Shown here in pieces: positions 34,120-43,600 of a stretch of DNA of 64,000 nucleotides; position 1 is the first letter of the stretch, and each line of letters opens with the position of its first letter. A program made the translations under genes and the position numbers. The stretch is from NCBI RefSeq assembly GCF_024519285.1, contig NZ_JAMZCY010000010.1:186001-250000 (forward strand). Direction: 5' to 3'. Under the pieces are notes generated by a model, which had not been told where the DNA came from, did not search any database, and was given only the letters and a program-made list of their open reading frames with translations. The stretch is from Cohnella sp. WQ 127256. Its GTDB lineage: Bacteria > Bacillota > Bacilli > Paenibacillales > Paenibacillaceae.

Positions 34120-37100
34120 CTAGATCAAATCTGATTTTTGCAGCAAGCGTTTAACGATCGTGGCAACCTCAGCTCTGGTCATATAATCGTTCGGAGCAAG
34201 CTTTGTGCCGCTTTTTCCCGTTACGATGCCAGACTGTATACTGTCGGCGATGCCGCGCTGAGCCCAACTGGATGCTTTTTCCGTATCTGCATATGGACTT
34301 AGTATCGTGTCGATCGATTGACCAGAAAGCTTAGCTTTCAATCCAGTGATCGTCATCGCTTTAGCGGTGATGACCATGACTTCTTCGCGAGTAATCTTAG
34401 CATTCGGATGGAAACTACCGTCCTTCAATCCGTTGACCAAATGATACGAATAGGCGGTATTAATCGCGCCGTTATACCAGTCAGAAGCTTTTACGTCCGT
34501 GAAAGGAGCGGCTTCGTTTTCCGGCTTAAGTCCCAATCCACGAACGAGAATGGCTACGAATTCAGCACGAGTGATATCTGACTCTGGACTGAAGGAACCG
34601 TCTCCTTTGCCGTCGATGACCATACGCGAACCCAAATCGTTGACTGCGTCTTTAGCCCAATGATTCACAACATCGCTAAACTCTATCGGATGCCATATGA
34701 GCGAGTATGTGCTATTGGTCAAACTTTTCACTTTTGCGTAATATTTGCCGTCAATCAAGACGATCTGGGTAGGTACATGACGAACTGATCCGTCCGCTTC
34801 GACAACAACGCCTGTTGTAATCTTCTTAGGATCAACACCGTCCGGAATTGCAATCGTGCGTTCAACATAGGCGCTGAACTTGGATACGACAACCGTTTTA
34901 CCTTCATGAATCGCTTTAATCGTAAATTCAATCGGCGGTACGACAAGGGTGAAGGTTCCTTTATCCGCTGCATTCTCCACCACTTTTACCGTACCCGCGG
35001 TCGGTTCGGCAATTTCAATCCGCACCTTTATATCTTTCAGGGCGATCGAATTACCGAACTGATCGGAGATAGAACCGATGTTGATTTGTTGTACTGGGAG
35101 CGTGTACGCCGCTAGATTCGTTCTAATTTCCAGAACCGCTTGTTTACTTTCCATGTTTTTAATCATTTGCCCGTTCAGTTCGCCTACGACGATATCGGAC
35201 TCAGCTTTCACCGGAATGATGACAGTCGCGCCCAAACCTTCCGCCGCGAGCTTGTCCTCCAGCTTTTTCTGGTCGACAGTTACTGTGATTACGGTTTGTC
35301 CATTAACTTTGGATGTTGTTGCCGTTCCCGCGCTCTCCACTTTGCCATTAACGAGCACATCCACGCTTGTTGCCGTGGAACTTGAATTTTCGTTCGAAGT
35401 GTTGCTGCCGCTGGATGTCGATGGCGATGCCGGTGGCGATGCCGGGGAAACGGCACTGGATGGAGCAGAAGATTCGCTGCTTCCTGCGCTATTGATAGCT
35501 TTCACCGTAAAGGTATAGCTCGTTCCATTGGTTAAGCCTGTTACGGTAATCGGACTTCCTACTCCGGTTTTAACAATGTTTCCTGGAGAAGCCGTTACTT
35601 CGTATCCCGTAATCGGACTTCCTCCATCAATTGTAGGAGCCGTGAACGCTATGGTTGCTTGTCCGTCTCCAGCGGTTGCCGATACCATTGTTGGCGATGC
35701 CGGGACGGTTGCTGTGACAGCCAAGGTCAATCCGCTCTCCACAGCCGATCCTGTAGTCGTGCCGGTCTTCGCGATCGGTGTCACTTCGAAACTAATGTAT
35801 TTCCCAACATCGGCCGCCTGCAAGTTATAGTAGGTCGATGTTGCTACCGAGATTGCCGTTTTGTTCGTTCCGAGCGCATCGTCGGATCTGTACCAATTGA
35901 ATAAGCTAGTGCCTTCCTCATCCAAGTTCGCATCGTTATAGGTGTAACTTCCGGTTAAGGTTGAGCCAACCTGCGCCGTTCCCGTAATGCTCACATGGGA
36001 TGCTTGTGGTGCGAACTGTCCGATGATAATGCCGGACAGGTTTCCAACGTTGTTAAGCGTCAGATCAGCTTGAAGGCCTGCTCCATCTTTACCTATTAAA
36101 TTTCCTCCGTTGGGAAGCAAGGAGCTTCCTAGGGTAATGCGATCGGCATCTAGGTCAGAAGCCTGCAGCACGTATTTGAAGGTCAGGACCTGGGTACGCG
36201 TACCGCCGGCATAAAGCGCATTAACTGTGTTGTTGCCGATCGTAATCGGCAAAATGGCAGGTTGTAGTTTTGCCCGGACCACTTCCGAGAAATGAACCTT
36301 AAAGAGCAATTCTTGACCCGGAAAATAAGTCTTTGCCTCAGGCACTTCGACCCGCGTGATCTTCGGAGCCGCAGAGTTAAGAATGATATCGACAGCGTGC
36401 GGACTGACAACGCTCGCCACGCTGGCATTGCCTCCGACATCGACAATCGTTCCGTTAAGCAGTCCTAATGCATTAATAATGACGTCGCTATCCGTATCTT
36501 GAACAGTATAACGAAATACGAGATCGGTCGGCGGCAAGTCCGATACATCGGATACATATACAGCCTGAGCTACGGAATTGGCACCTGACATTAACGACAA
36601 ACTCGGAGTACCACTAACCTGTACGGGCTCCGTGAAGCGAATCCCGAACTCGAAGCTTTCACCTGTAACGTAATTTCGATTGGTAGGAGTGTGATTGAAA
36701 AACTGCACTTGAGGGAGAACGGCATCGACTCGTACGTCCGAAAGCGCAAGCTTGTAAACGGCGAGAGGCATCGGCGTCGGTGTCGGCAGACTCAAGTCGG
36801 TGATACTTCCTCCGTTCAATTGGATTGCGGTGCCGACCCTTATACCGTTAAGAGCTACATCTCCGCTCTGAACAACATATCGGAATGTAACCGTGTTCCC
36901 GGTCCCGGATGCTTGAACAACCTTTGCTTGCTTTTCTGTCGTTCCAAAGAACAATTGGAGATAAGGATCACCGTTCACGGTCACGTCCTGATCATATTGG
37001 AATACGAAATTCAAGATCTCGCCTTCATTATAATAGCCGTCATCAGGAATGATCTGCGTTACGAGCGGATATACACCGGCACTTACTTGTACGCCGGGAA

Positions 37101-37887
37101 GAGCTGTAACCGTTCCATTCGGGAAAACCGAATGGAGCAAATTATGTGCGGCATCCTCAATCACGCCTCCGTACATTTTCACTTCATTGTCTATCGTAAT
37201 CCCGTCGAGATCTTCCAGTCCAGCTTCTACGTTATAAATAAATTCAAGCTGATTGAGCCCGTTTGTAGAGCTTACCGTTTCTGCGCGTACTTCCGTTCCA
37301 CCGATATTAAGACTGAGATAGGGCTTACCATAATAGTTGTTAATGTTGATTTTCTCAGAGAATGTTAACGTGAATGAGAGAGATTCGCCGACTTTATACG
37401 TTTTATCAGTGGGATAACTGACGGAAACAATACTAGGAATGACCGTATCTATCTTTATAGCGGTATCCAGCACCGATGCACCGCTTGGACCAAAACCGTT
37501 GCCGAGATCAGCAGCCTCCGCAGTACTATTCGTTATGGTAGCCCCATTTAATTGAATGGGGCCTACGACTTGAATGCCGTCCACATCATTATCGCCTGTT
37601 TGAATCCTGTAAGAAAATTGCAAAGTATTCGATGAGCCAGACTTATAAAATGCTTCCCGCGGTGTCCCCCCAATATCGAGCATCAAGCTAGGCGTTCCGC
37701 CCGTCACTATCACATTCTCATTAATTACCACGGTGAAGTTAAGCACTTCTCCGGCTTTATACGTTTTGACCAGGGGCAAGTTCAGTGCTGTAGTCGTTGG
37801 TGAAGCTGCATTAGCCGGATTCACGGCAAGCGATGTCGTAAAGAGTAAAAACACAAGCAGTGCTGCGGTCATCTTTTTCAGTGCCAC
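34120..37887 (-). CDS. Large SLH surface protein with repeated Ig-like modules
   Basis: A 1255-residue exported protein. Signal peptide (1-27, ends NPANAAS). Then five degenerate copies of a module of about 125 residues, each with a KTYxxGExLxFxxxFSE-like core (KTYKAGEVLNFTV, KTYKVGESLSFTL, YYNEGEILNFVF, NYVTGESFEFGI, KTYFPGQELLFKV) and each ending in a GxxI/L region. An Ig-like segment follows (about 630-720), then a fibronectin type III module (about 725-815) and a Ser/Asn-rich linker. A beta-rich unknown domain precedes three SLH repeats (about 1075-1255; ITRAEFVAILVRGLGL, ITREEVMVITAKAM, MTRAEVATIVKRLL). Anchoring to pyruvylated wall polymer is expected. GTG 37887 lies 8 bases after AGGAGG. 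It lacks the shared upstream element found before the other SLH genes of this locus. Confidence 0.85.
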   Translation of the reverse strand: MALKKMTAALLVFLLFTTSLAVNPANAASPTTTALNLPLVKTYKAGEVLNFTVVINENVIVTGGTPSLMLDIGGTPREAFYKSGSSNTLQFSYRIQTGDNDVDGIQVVGPIQLNGATITNSTAEAADLGNGFGPSGASVLDTAIKIDTVIPSIVSVSYPTDKTYKVGESLSFTLTFSEKININNYYGKPYLSLNIGGTEVRAETVSSTNGLNQLEFIYNVEAGLEDLDGITIDNEVKMYGGVIEDAAHNLLHSVFPNGTVTALPGVQVSAGVYPLVTQIIPDDGYYNEGEILNFVFQYDQDVTVNGDPYLQLFFGTTEKQAKVVQASGTGNTVTFRYVVQSGDVALNGIRVGTAIQLNGGSITDLSLPTPTPMPLAVYKLALSDVRVDAVLPQVQFFNHTPTNRNYVTGESFEFGIRFTEPVQVSGTPSLSLMSGANSVAQAVYVSDVSDLPPTDLVFRYTVQDTDSDVIINALGLLNGTIVDVGGNASVASVVSPHAVDIILNSAAPKITRVEVPEAKTYFPGQELLFKVHFSEVVRAKLQPAILPITIGNNTVNALYAGGTRTQVLTFKYVLQASDLDADRITLGSSLLPNGGNLIGKDGAGLQADLTLNNVGNLSGIIIGQFAPQASHVSITGTAQVGSTLTGSYTYNDANLDEEGTSLFNWYRSDDALGTNKTAISVATSTYYNLQAADVGKYISFEVTPIAKTGTTTGSAVESGLTLAVTATVPASPTMVSATAGDGQATIAFTAPTIDGGSPITGYEVTASPGNIVKTGVGSPITVTGLTNGTSYTFTVKAINSAGSSESSAPSSAVSPASPPASPSTSSGSNTSNENSSSTATSVDVLVNGKVESAGTATTSKVNGQTVITVTVDQKKLEDKLAAEGLGATVIIPVKAESDIVVGELNGQMIKNMESKQAVLEIRTNLAAYTLPVQQINIGSISDQFGNSIALKDIKVRIEIAEPTAGTVKVVENAADKGTFTLVVPPIEFTIKAIHEGKTVVVSKFSAYVERTIAIPDGVDPKKITTGVVVEADGSVRHVPTQIVLIDGKYYAKVKSLTNSTYSLIWHPIEFSDVVNHWAKDAVNDLGSRMVIDGKGDGSFSPESDITRAEFVAILVRGLGLKPENEAAPFTDVKASDWYNGAINTAYSYHLVNGLKDGSFHPNAKITREEVMVITAKAMTITGLKAKLSGQSIDTILSPYADTEKASSWAQRGIADSIQSGIVTGKSGTKLAPNDYMTRAEVATIVKRLLQKSDLI

Positions 37888-38027
37888 GATGGTGCCTCCT
37901 AATTTTTCTCATAATTTCATTCAGAATATATCATTATTCCAAAACAGTAAATAGAAATTTCGGATGAGGAAATCCTTCTAGAAGTGTAAAGGAAGTAGTA
38001 GTTAAGAGCCGCATTTACCTGTATATT

Positions 38028-38273
38028 GAAGCCCTAATGTATTTAGTATTCGGGCTTCTGTGTTTGTGGTGGTCAAACGGGTCGAACGAAAGTCGTGGAG
38101 GCTATGGGGCTCCCCCAGCAAAATCTTGGGAGATATCCTCGAAGCAAGACGCCACACACATTGTGGGGTAAGAAAACGGCGTCTGAATCTACCGCTGTGA
38201 TCTGCAACTGTGAGTCTGCTTCGTTACCCGTTCCCTTCTTCTTGTGTTCAACACCTCTCAGATATTTGTAGGG
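38028..38273. ncRNA. Candidate structured element, class unknown
   Basis: The 465-base gap 37888-38352 shows no convincing gene but has much base-pairing. Reading +: AACGGGT (38076-38082) pairs with ACCCGTT (38226-38232), closing a unit of about 157 bases. Inside, GAGG...CTCCC pairs with GGGAG...CCTC (38097-38140 rod), CGAAGCA (38140-38146) pairs with TGCTTCG (38217-38223), and GACGCC (38148-38153) pairs with GGCGTC (38178-38183) over a CCACA/TGTGG tip. A separate hairpin GAAGCCC/GGGCTTC lies at 38028-38058. The right edge (38242-38273) recurs at 45321-45352. The strand is unclear. A minus-strand cobalamin riboswitch was considered and not supported. Confidence 0.4.
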
Positions 38274-38352
38274 CACATTTTCCTTTAATGATGATATTAT
38301 TTAGATAATCAACTTACTTATTGCGCTCTTATAGATAGGGGTAGGGTTCATA

Positions 38353-40500
38353 ATGAGGGGTATTCTCCGATTCGGTTCTCGTACGATCTTGCTTTATATC
38401 GCTGCTGCCTTTGTTGTTGGTTTGGTTGCAAGCTATTCCGTCATCCCTGCACCGGACTCCCCTAAGTTCCAAAGTGAAGAAGGCATTCTGGATTTAACGC
38501 AGGTTCATGTCAGTGAGAATCCACTAAAGTTAGCAGGGGAGTGGGAGTTCTACTGGCAAGAGCTGCTGTCGCCTGAGGACATACAGATTCGTTCGAAAAG
38601 GGACGGAATTAATAACCGCTGGATCAGCATCCCGAACTCCTGGCTAGGCTATCGGTTAGATGATCAGCGGCTGAAAGGTACAGGTTATGCAACCTTTCGA
38701 GTGGTCATAGAGCTTAGCGAGCAGGATCGGAACGAGCGCCTTGCTCTACGATTGCCGACTATTTTTCATGCGTATAAATTATGGGTGAATAGCGAGCTGC
38801 TGGCGGAAGTTGGTGTGGTTGGTCGGGACAAGAGTAGAGCGACCCCGCATCTGGCAACGAAGCTGGTGTTTTTTCAGCCCGAGAGTGACAGGGTGGAGTT
38901 GGTTATGCAAGTAGCCAATTTCCATCATAATCGAGGCGGCATTACCAAGTATATCGAATTGGGCGGCAGTGATGTGTTAACGGTCAGGACAAATCTGAAA
39001 ATTGCCGCTGAAATGTTCATCACCGCAAGCCTGCTGGTCATTGGCGTGTATCACCTGCTGTTGTTCGCCCTGCGACGCAAAGACAGGGCACCCTTGTATT
39101 TTGGTCTGTTCACCCTGTTGTTCGGTATCCGCTCGTTGCTGGTCGGCGAGTTATTGCTCACACAATTGTGGCCGACTTTTCCGTGGGAATTGCAGTTCAA
39201 GATCGAGTACCTGATTCTTTGCAGCAGTGGATACATCATCACGTTGTACTCGGAATGCATCTTTCCAAATTATGTGTCGCGTTGGTTTCATCTTGGCTCG
39301 AGGATCGTAACCGGCGCATTCTGTATCGTTGTCGTGGTGACCCCTGCCATTATCTATACGAAAATGTTACCGATCATCGGTGTGATGGTTGTTCTGCATA
39401 TGGTTTATCTGATGGTTGGGCTGATCCAAGCGGCTGTGCGGCGTAGGGAGGGAGCGCTGATCTTCCTGCTGGTGTCGGTGGTTGCTTTAGTGACGGTCAT
39501 CAACGATTTTTTATATTACAACGAATGGTCGCGGATCGGAAATACATCTCCGCTTGGTCTGTTGGTGTTTACGATCGCACAGATGATGCTGCTTTCTTCA
39601 AGATTTACGAGGGCGGCAGTGAACGAGGAGAGGATTGCGCGCGAGCTGCAGGACGCTAACAACAAGCTGACCGAAATGAATATGAATTTGGAACGGACCG
39701 TGCAGGATCGCACACATGCCTTGTCCGCAGCTCATGATGATCTCCGCGTATCATATGACCGGTTGCTTCACTCCGAGGAAGGGCGGAAGAAACTCCTTGC
39801 CTATATTACGCATGACCTGCGTATGCCGCTGTCCAGCATGCTTGGTTATGTAGAAGCTGTGCAGGACAGGGTCAAGCCGGAACGTAATGAACAGTACCTG
39901 AAGTATATCCAGGATAACACGATAAGAATTAACCGCATGATCGAGGAGTTGTCCTTCTTGTCGCATTTGGAGACGGGACAAGTCTCGTACCGAATGGAGC
40001 CGGTTCATGTGATCCACTTCTTGCGTGATTTTTTCGAACAATATGAGCTGGTTGTGCGTGACGCAGGGCTCAATTTCATGCTGGATATCGGAGATGGGGA
40101 AGATCAACGATCGAACTTGCCTGTTGTCGAGATGGATGCGCAAAGATTAGAGCAGGCTTTGTTTAATCTCGTGTCGAACGCGATGAAGTTCACCTCCAGA
40201 GGCGGGGTGGTGCGTATTTCGCTAGCAGTGGACGAGGCGAAACCTACCCGCTATGCGATCATTAGCGTACAAGATTCTGGCACGGGTATTCCTCCGGATC
40301 AGCTCGAGCAAATCTTCTATCGCAATTACAGGTATGATCGGCCGGACGCGGAGACGGGGGTCGAGGGCAGCGGGCTTGGGCTGGCGATTTGCAGGGAAAT
40401 CGTACAAGCGCATGGAGGGGCGGTTCGAGCGGAGAGCGACGGCAAGACGGGGTCGATATTCTATGTATCGCTTCCTTGTATTGTAGAATTGCGAGCGTGA
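38353..40500 (+). CDS. 7TMR-DISM sensor histidine kinase
   Basis: A 715-residue membrane kinase. An N-terminal membrane segment (about 11-30) precedes an extracellular 7TMR-DISM-type sensor domain (about 45-215, jelly-roll, possibly carbohydrate-binding) and seven membrane spans (about 220-430). A coiled coil (about 435-470), HisKA with phospho-acceptor His487 in YITHDLRMPLSSM, and HATPase with LFNLVSNAMKF, QDSGTGIPP and GSGLGLAI follow. No intact regulator gene is adjacent. The last codons and the next 20 bases (40488-40521) match the 5' coding region of the OmpR-type regulator genes at 49.4 and 59.6 kb in a different frame, so the C-terminus is a recombination junction. This suggests its original partner was a regulator of that type. 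Confidence 0.88.
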   Translation: MRGILRFGSRTILLYIAAAFVVGLVASYSVIPAPDSPKFQSEEGILDLTQVHVSENPLKLAGEWEFYWQELLSPEDIQIRSKRDGINNRWISIPNSWLGYRLDDQRLKGTGYATFRVVIELSEQDRNERLALRLPTIFHAYKLWVNSELLAEVGVVGRDKSRATPHLATKLVFFQPESDRVELVMQVANFHHNRGGITKYIELGGSDVLTVRTNLKIAAEMFITASLLVIGVYHLLLFALRRKDRAPLYFGLFTLLFGIRSLLVGELLLTQLWPTFPWELQFKIEYLILCSSGYIITLYSECIFPNYVSRWFHLGSRIVTGAFCIVVVVTPAIIYTKMLPIIGVMVVLHMVYLMVGLIQAAVRRREGALIFLLVSVVALVTVINDFLYYNEWSRIGNTSPLGLLVFTIAQMMLLSSRFTRAAVNEERIARELQDANNKLTEMNMNLERTVQDRTHALSAAHDDLRVSYDRLLHSEEGRKKLLAYITHDLRMPLSSMLGYVEAVQDRVKPERNEQYLKYIQDNTIRINRMIEELSFLSHLETGQVSYRMEPVHVIHFLRDFFEQYELVVRDAGLNFMLDIGDGEDQRSNLPVVEMDAQRLEQALFNLVSNAMKFTSRGGVVRISLAVDEAKPTRYAIISVQDSGTGIPPDQLEQIFYRNYRYDRPDAETGVEGSGLGLAICREIVQAHGGAVRAESDGKTGSIFYVSLPCIVELRA

Positions 40501-40521
40501 GGTTTCATATCCTCCTTCAGT
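40488..40521 (+). pseudogene. Fragment of OmpR-type regulator gene fused to kinase 3' end
   Basis: ATTGCGAGCGTGAG then GTTTCATATCCTCC match bases 49470-49499 of the regulator gene (coding CEREGFISS) with one base missing. The kinase stop TGA (40498-40500) is read out of frame from this sequence. No further regulator sequence follows. Confidence 0.6.
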
Positions 40522-40551
40522 GAGTTCATTAATTTCGCAACCAAGTAAACT

Positions 40552-40594
40552 AAAAAAATCCCGCTTGAATGGACTAGCCTCAAGCGGGATTTTA
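40552..40594. terminator. Bidirectional terminator between kinase and YVTN/SLH gene
   Basis: AAAAAAATCCCGCTTGA pairs with TCAAGCGGGATTTT around a 10-base loop. It serves two convergent genes. Confidence 0.9.
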
Positions 40595-40602
40595 TCTGAT
40601 CA

Positions 40603-43600
40603 TTACTCCTTGTATCCGTCTATCCTATCAAGCACTTGCAGCGTCCGAATCAATACAACGGCGGCCTGCGCGCGTGTCGTTTCACCTTTCAGACTGAACT
40701 TGTTCTTTCCCGTGCCTGTCATAATGTGAAGCTTAACCATCAGGCGAACGTCTTCCAAGTAGGCGGAGTCCGCCGGGGCGATGTCCTTGAAGCCATCCAA
40801 GCTTACAAAATTCTTGGTAAGCGGCAGCTTCTCAAGTTCTACGGCCGCCGCCAGCATACTTGCCATTTCTTCACGGGTCAGGAGTTGTTCTGGATTGAAG
40901 CTTGTCCCCCTTACGAAGTCCAGCAGTCCGAGCTCCTTCGCTGTCGCTACCTCCTCGTAGTACCACGCTCCCGACTTCACATCGACATAAGACACTGCAC
41001 TGCCGATCGATTGGCCGCGTCCGAGTGCCCGGACGAGCATAGCGGTGAACTCCGCTCTTGTCACGGTTTTGTTGGGTGCAAACTGTCCGTTCCCAACACC
41101 TTCGACAAGTCCTTTCGCCGCCGCCAGCTCAACAAACGATTTTCCCCAATGCGTAAGCGTGTCGGTAAAGGTTGCCGCATTCTCCACTACAACGTGCGGG
41201 GCATTGAAATACGAGTTGATTTTTACATACCTTATGCCACCAATTTGTACCGGTTTGGCGGCAACAAACTCAAATTTCTTCCTAGATTCGTTATACCGGA
41301 ATGCTCCCCATTGCGCAGGCATATCCTTCATGCTCTTCGGCATCGGAATGTATTTCGTCAGCGCCTTCGTGAGCTTGTCTGCATTTCCGATGGTTTGCTT
41401 TGTATTCGTGTTGATGATATCTATCTGATAATCGACAATCTCGCCCATCACTTTACGCTTTGGCAAGCTATCCGCCAACGCAGCTTGGATTTCTTGATCG
41501 CCGGACCGATCGATCAAGGTCATCTTGAAGCTGATATCTTCGCTCTTGAGGCGATTTGCAGCAAGTAAGTCCGCTAGTCCGGGAATGAACGATGCCAATT
41601 GGACGGGCACCTGATAGCTGCCGTAGGGAGCCTTGATATCGAAGTAAAAGGCAGCGTTCTTGTTCGCCATGTCCGTTAAAATAGTGGCCGGAATACTGAC
41701 ATAGGCCGCACCGTCCTTTGGCGTTACTTCAAACGCGACGAATGGTTTCGTGGTGTCGATGCTGTCCGGGTCAACTGTCGTACCATTTACGTCGATAACC
41801 AGCTTGCGAACGGCAGATGAAGAATGGCTCACTGTAATCGCAAGCGTCTGTGTCGCTCCGCCGCTAAACGTGAACGTCAGATTTGTCATTCCAACCGTCT
41901 GCTCCACCAAGTATGCCTTGCTGATGGTAATCGTGTTGCCCGACACGGTGTAGTCCGTTCCCGCTGCCAGATTCGTCGCGCCGTTGGCGATGCTTGTCAG
42001 CGTATCGCCGTAGAGCGCAAGTGTCGTCGATACATTCGTAGGACTATATTTGTCGAACCTCGCGCTCGTTGGGCTGATCGTTGGCGTCGAATCGCTCACT
42101 GTAATCGCAAGCGTCTTTGAAGTTCCGCCGACAAACGTGAACGTCAGACTTGTCGGTCCAACCGGCTGCGTCGCCAAGTACGCCTTGCTGATGGTAATCG
42201 TGCTGCCCGACACGGTATAGTCCGTTCCCGCTGCCAGATTCGTGGCGCCGTTGGCGATGCTAGTCAAATTATAGCCGTTGAGCACAAGTGTCGTCGATAC
42301 ATCCGCATGACCCGCCGATCCGGTATATTTGTCAAAGCTCACGCTCGTCGGGCTGATCGTTGGCGTCGAATCGCTCACTGTAATCTCAAGCGTCTGTGTC
42401 GCTCCACCGCTAAACGTGAACGTCAGTCTTGTCGTCCCAACCGGCTGCGCCGCCAAGTACGCCTTGCTGATGGTACTCGTGTTGCCTGACACGGTATAGT
42501 CCGTTCCCGCTGCCAGATTCGTCGCGCCGTTGGCGATGCTTGTCAGCGTATTGCCGTTGAGCGCAAATGTCGTCGATACATCCGCATTACCCGCTGATCC
42601 GGTATGTAAGTCGAAGCTTGCGCTTGTCGGGCTGATCGAGTTCGGTGGCACCGAGTAAAAGGAATAGGAATTGGCTACTCCTGCGGGAACTCCATCCCCC
42701 TGGGCTTCGAGAGCCAAAACAAAAAGCTCATGCTGACCGTACGTTAACGAAGACACCGTTGCAGTCCAGTCGCTGCCAGACGGGTTCGCCTGCACCCATG
42801 GTCCTTGTGTTGTATCGAACTGGAAGTACACGCTTTGCACCACCGAGGCATAAGGACTATAACCATTAGATACCTGGAAAGTAAACGTTGCATCCGTTCC
42901 GTAAGCTTTGTTGTTGGGCAGGGGCATAACTTCAACTTCTAATGGATTTGTTGTACGTCTAGCGTCATCAATAACCGTTACGTTATGACTATCACGATTG
43001 GTGACATAGATTTTGTTCGTCAACGGATTCACCGCGACTGTCTCTGGAGCGTCTCCCACCTGTACCGTCATCGTCGTATGGGTTACGCCGTCAATGACCG
43101 TCACGGTGTCGCTAGAAAAATTTACGGCATAGATTTTGTTCGTCACCGGATTCATCGTGACTGCACGTGGAGTGGTTCCCACCGCTACCGTCGTCGTCGT
43201 ATCGGTCGCGCCGTCAATAACCGTCACGTTATTACTAGTGCTATTGGCGACATAGATTTTGTTCGTCACCGAATTCACCGCGACTGCTTGTGGAAAGGTT
43301 CCCACCTGTACCGTCTTCGTCGTATTGTTCGCGCCGTCAATGACCGTCACGGAGCCACTGACCATATTGGCGACATAGATTTTGTTCGTCACCGGATTCA
43401 CCGCGACTGCAAATGGAGCGTCTCCCACCTGCACCGTAGTCGTCTGATTGGTCGCGCCGTCAATGACCGTCACGTCAGCACTATTTCCATTGGAGACATA
43501 GATTTTGTTCGTCACTGGATTCACCGCGACTGCATATGGAAGGCCTCCCGTTTGTAGCGTCGTCGTCGTATGGGTTGCGCCGTCAATAACCGTCACGGTG

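Noticed and set aside
38073..38276. 67-codon minus-strand frame (MPYKYLRGVEHK...)
   Set aside because: It has no ribosome binding site, covers the structured element, and resembles no family I recognise.
38080..38280. Cobalamin riboswitch on the minus strand
   Set aside because: AGAAGGGAACGGGT and a GAGGATATCTCCC palindrome look superficially like parts of it, but the GCCACTG-type core is absent and the pairing found closes the element differently.
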